Shown piece after piece: positions 61,300 to 64,000 of a stretch of DNA of 64,000 nt (position 1 is the stretch's first letter; every line of letters starts with the position of its first letter). The notes below the pieces were generated by a model. The model saw only the letters and a program-made list of their open reading frames with translations, searched no databases and was not told the DNA's origin. The DNA is from Rhizophagus clarus. Lineage: Eukaryota; Glomeromycota; Glomeromycetes; Glomerales; Glomeraceae. The position numbers were made by a program, and so were the translations under genes. The stretch spans positions 5,001 to 69,000 of the forward strand of contig BLAL01000059.1 of assembly GCA_015698045.1 (NCBI GenBank), read 5' to 3'.

Positions 61300-62397
61300 C
61301 TAAACATAAATTGATGCATCAAAGTATGATTGCGCCATTTGGGGAGTTATTTGACTACATGCAACTAATAATGCATATACAGGATCATTACATGCTTCCA
61401 TAAAATTACGATTATGTCTAATCCATGATTTGATGGTTGAGAATGCGGTTCAATAGGGTTATAATCGGGGGAGTAAGGGGGGAGAAAAACAACTCTACAT
61501 CCTAATTCTTCTAACAATACTACTAACTCATTATCATGATGAATTTTAGCATTATCTATCACAATAATGCTATTATCACCTGGATATGGATTCATTATTG
61601 GTACCTAAAAATAAATAATAAATTTTTATCTAACATGAAAAATAAATAAACAAAATTGCATAAATGTCACTTACTACTTGATCAAGAACAAAATCAACAA
61701 ATTTTTTTCTATCACAAGATCCTTCAAATATATCAACAGCAACAAATCCTTCTAAAGTAAGGGCAGGCAAGATGGTATAACGCTTTTCTCGTATAAAAGC
61801 TACTTTTTTTTGGGTGCGTATATTTCTAGGTGAATATCCATATAACTTTGTTAAACTTCTTTTATCTTTGGCGCTTTCGTCAAGAAAAATAAGCTGATTC
61901 CGAGTATAATGCTCTCCAATAGTAGCTAAATAATGTGCGCGTATAATTTCGTTTCTTTCCAATGCTGCTTTATGTAACTTTCAAAAAAATTTTTTTAGAC
62001 AATCAATATCAAATAAAAATAAAATAAAATATATAGCATGTTTTACCTTTTTCCTAGTAATTCCTAAATATTGAAGTGAACGCCAAAGAGCTGCAACAGA
62101 TACTCTTTTTCCAGTTATACATTCCATCTCATAAACTAATTCATCTAAGTACCAATCCACCTTTTCCGTTATAAGATTTCTAAGTATTTCTAAATCTTCG
62201 TTACTAAACTGTTTTCTTCGGCCAGGAATACCTTTGAAAGGGTTCTCAACACATGCCCAACGATTATATCTTTTTATAATTTTATTTACTATACTTTTAC
62301 TCATATGTAAAGTATTAGCGATATCCACGGTTGATAAATCATCGTAATAAAGATAAACAACCCGCTAACGCAAATCCACACTAAATTCTTTGGGCAT
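61300..62397 (-). pseudogene. Tc1/mariner IS630-type transposase, DD34E, two lesions
   Basis: Exon 1 (62397 to about 62048) starts MPKEFSVDLR, has a TAG where Trp is expected, then a helix-turn-helix (DIANTLHMSKSIVNKIIKRY, GRRKQFSNEDLEILRNLI). Exon 2 (about 61989-61675) includes LIFLDESAKDKRSL with the first Asp and SPRNIRTQKKVAFIREKRYT. Exon 3 (from about 61601) has IIVIDNAKIHHDNELV (second Asp) and LPPYSPDYNPIE (Glu). The spacing is 34 residues between second Asp and Glu, hence DD34E. Immediately after NPIE the frame shifts; the continuation FSTIKSWIRHNRNFMEA is in another frame and ends at TAG 61300-61302. One nonsense codon plus one frameshift inactivate it, while the catalytic triad is intact. 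Confidence 0.87.
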
Positions 62398-62764
62398 AGT
62401 TGTGTTTATCTAAAGGAAATAGAGTGGTTTTTCTTATAAATAGTTTATGAGAAATCTATCAGAATAAGTGAAATCGGTGGAATCAGTGGAATCGCTAGGA
62501 ATCGGTTTAGGAATCGGTTTATATGCTTTTAGCAAAAATACCAAGCGAAGTGTAAAAACAAACTTCAAAAGTTGTACAATAGTGGCTTAGAATTATGCAG
62601 ATCAAATCAATTTTGATGATCTGATATTAACCTGTGATTTTATTTTTGTAGTCTTAAAATTAGATATTTTTATTTATTGCAAAATTAATCGCTGACCACA
62701 GTAATTCGAAAACGGCGATAAAAAATAAATTTAATTAAAAATAAAAAAAAAAATATTAAAACTC

Positions 62765-63440
62765 ACTAAAAGCTGAGTTGTTAAAATCGTCTCATTGCTA
62801 CCAAATTCCACATGAGTATCAACTATCTAAAAGGAGTAAAACAAGTTGTTAATAAACGTCATAAAAACTACAAAATAAAACGAAAAAATTAAAATACTCA
62901 CTGAAATCCTACACAAACTGAAGAGTTAGCCATCTAAAAAAGAGTAAAAATGAGTCATTAATAAACGTTGTAAAACATTAAAATAAAATGAAAAGATACT
63001 CCCAAGATCTTACTGAAGAGCCAACCGTCTAAAAAAAATGAAAAAAAAATAAAAAGATACTCCCGAGATCCTACTGAAGAGCCAACCGTCTAAAAAAAAT
63101 GAAAAAAAATGAAATTATTAACTGTCCTTTAGAAATCATAGAATAAAAAAATTAAATTTTACAACTCTTACTGAAATACGCGTCTAAAGAGCCGCAAAAA
63201 GAAATGGCCCCTAACGTCAAAGAACTGGTTGCCTGCAAAAAAAAAATGAACTGTTAATAAAGTTCATTTAAAGTTAAAAGAAAAAACAATTTCACTCACC
63301 TAGATCCAAGGAAGAGATCCGAGAGAATACTAAATAAAAAGAAGTAACTGAACTTTTAGAAGCCGTTCATTAAATTAAGAGTAGTTAAAGAAAAAAAAAT
63401 TATTACTGTGAAATTTCACATCTAAAGGAGACCAAAATAT
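62765..63440 (-). repeat. Micro-exon-like units in the right arm of the CACTA-like element
   Basis: On the minus strand, T-rich tracts ending in TTTTTTAG precede blocks such as ACGGTTGGCTCTTCAGTAGG and TATTCTCTCGGATCTCTTCC. One block is followed by a good donor, GTGAGTG (near 63298). Units recur at roughly 60-115 bp. The plus-strand run at 63480-63650 is purine-rich (GAAAGGGAAGAAAAAGGG-like). Confidence 0.55.
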
Positions 63441-63861
63441 CTGCTTAAAACAAGCTATTTCGTTAAGGATTTTTTAAAGAAAGTGCGGGAGAAGTGGGAA
63501 AAGAGAAATTAAGAAAGGGAAGAAAAAGGGAAAGATAAAGGAAAATATGAAGGGAAGAAAAAGAAAGAAGGGGGAAAGATAAAAAATAGGGAAAGGATGA
63601 AAGGAGGTAAAAAACGAAAGGAAATGGTGAAGGAAAAAGGAAAGAAGTTTTAGAACATTAAATTCAGTCTTTTTTTAAGCTTTAATTAGTTACGTGATAC
63701 ATGACGTAATGCTCAATTAATATACACTATTCGACTATGATTCAACAACGTCAAATATATGTTTAATCATAGATCATTACTAATTGAGGTCGAATAATTT
63801 TAATTTTGGTCAAATATAGGCCGAATTTCATTAAGGCCGAATATTCCTTTTTCGACTAGTG

Positions 63862-64000
63862 ATAATAAAAATATTCTCTTAAAAAAATAAGAAATATTGT
63901 GATCCTGCCTCCTCCACTTACATAATTTCAAAGTCTGGATTTGTAATTTTTATTTAACAACCTAAAAAAAAGAAGAAAGAAACATTTAGCAATGTTTCTT
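63862..64000 (-). repeat. Family A repeat, right part after CACTA-like insertion
   Basis: Continues the array cut at 58102: minus-strand TTCTTTCTTCTTTTTTTTAG, a block with CCAGACTTTGAAATTATG, then GTAAGTGGAGG. It is truncated by the window end. Confidence 0.6.

Larger units (their letters stand above)
59211..62718. mobile_element. Tc1/mariner (IS630-like, DD34E) element with passenger gene
   Basis: A TA target site flanks both ends (59209-59210, 62719-62720). The terminal inverted repeats are identical over 27 bp, beginning TCGCCGTTTTCGAATTACTG. Inside are two convergent genes: a SAM-domain passenger (plus) and the transposase (minus). At 3.5 kb it is long for Tc1/mariner because of the passenger. 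Identical ends indicate recent activity, yet both genes carry inactivating changes. The 598-bp MITE at 32535-33132 is a relative. Confidence 0.92.
58103..63861. mobile_element. CACTA-like TIR element hosting a Tc1/mariner element
   Basis: Inverted ends begin CACTAGTCGAAAAAGGA on both sides. Flanks are GTA on the left and ATA on the right, consistent with a decayed 3-bp or a 2-bp duplication, as in CACTA (En/Spm) elements. Subterminal regions carry repeated GGTCGAATATAGG and GGCCGAAT words, also a CACTA habit. Without the Tc1/mariner insert (59211-62718) it is about 2.25 kb, lacks a transposase, and consists largely of micro-exon-like repeats on the minus strand. The superfamily is tentative. 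Confidence 0.7.

Noticed and set aside
1..64000. tRNA, rRNA or other structured RNA genes
   Set aside because: No stretch with a convincing cloverleaf, B-box or conserved rRNA word was noticed; a covariance-model search would be decisive and was not possible here.

Overview
The window is AT-rich eukaryotic DNA with many short GT-AG introns and a very high load of nested, decayed transposons. The gene families seen (a large F-box/LRR family, a MATE transporter, HBS1, and several transposase families I recognise as multicopy) fit an arbuscular mycorrhizal fungus of the Rhizophagus type (Glomeromycotina). That assignment is an inference from family knowledge and sequence character, not from a database search.

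Only four host genes look intact: HBS1, a ribosome-rescue GTPase with a SKI7-like internal exon (18672-22873, minus, about 16 exons); a homologue of plant STYLE CELL-CYCLE INHIBITOR 1 (23150-24677, minus, 7 exons); an F-box/LRR-type protein (43191-44804, minus, single exon); and a MATE-family transporter (45702-47695, plus, 7 exons).

Layout. 0.5-1.1 kb: tandem micro-exon-like repeats. 2.0-11.4 kb: one multi-exon DDE transposase-like pseudogene on the minus strand. It is split by a TIR element with 8-bp TSD (2557-7106), which itself received a 5'-truncated LINE (3725-6840, perfect 15-bp TSD); a second retro-insertion (8266-10308, perfect 15-bp TSD) sits in one of its introns. 12.6-16.3 kb: an old small TIR element, a large TIR element with perfect 9-bp TSD, and a hAT transposase relic. 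25.35-30.49 kb: a pogo-like element whose transposase is split by another element, which is split by a third that carries a 26-bp minisatellite. 31.0-39.0 kb: a second DDE transposase pseudogene on the plus strand hit by three insertions, one of which contains a Tc1-type MITE. 48.2-56.2 kb: MITE, hairpin satellite, TIR elements and the largest copy of the 9-bp-TSD element. 58.1-63.9 kb: a CACTA-like element containing a Tc1/mariner (DD34E) element that carries its transposase plus a SAM-domain passenger gene.

Three results stand out. (1) A family of three large non-autonomous elements (13412-15381, 35105-37170, 52708-56167), each with a perfect 9-bp target duplication and degenerate terminal inverted repeats, built from tandem arrays of pyrimidine tract + AG + 16-35 nt 'micro-exon' + GTATG. 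Unrelated repeats in the window have the same intron-exon-like architecture. (2) Nested insertions can be undone on paper: removing the element and one TSD copy restores the interrupted reading frame or intron. (3) Young and old copies of one family differ mainly by loss of CpG, and most readable nonsense codons are C-to-T or G-to-A changes, suggesting deamination of methylated cytosines.
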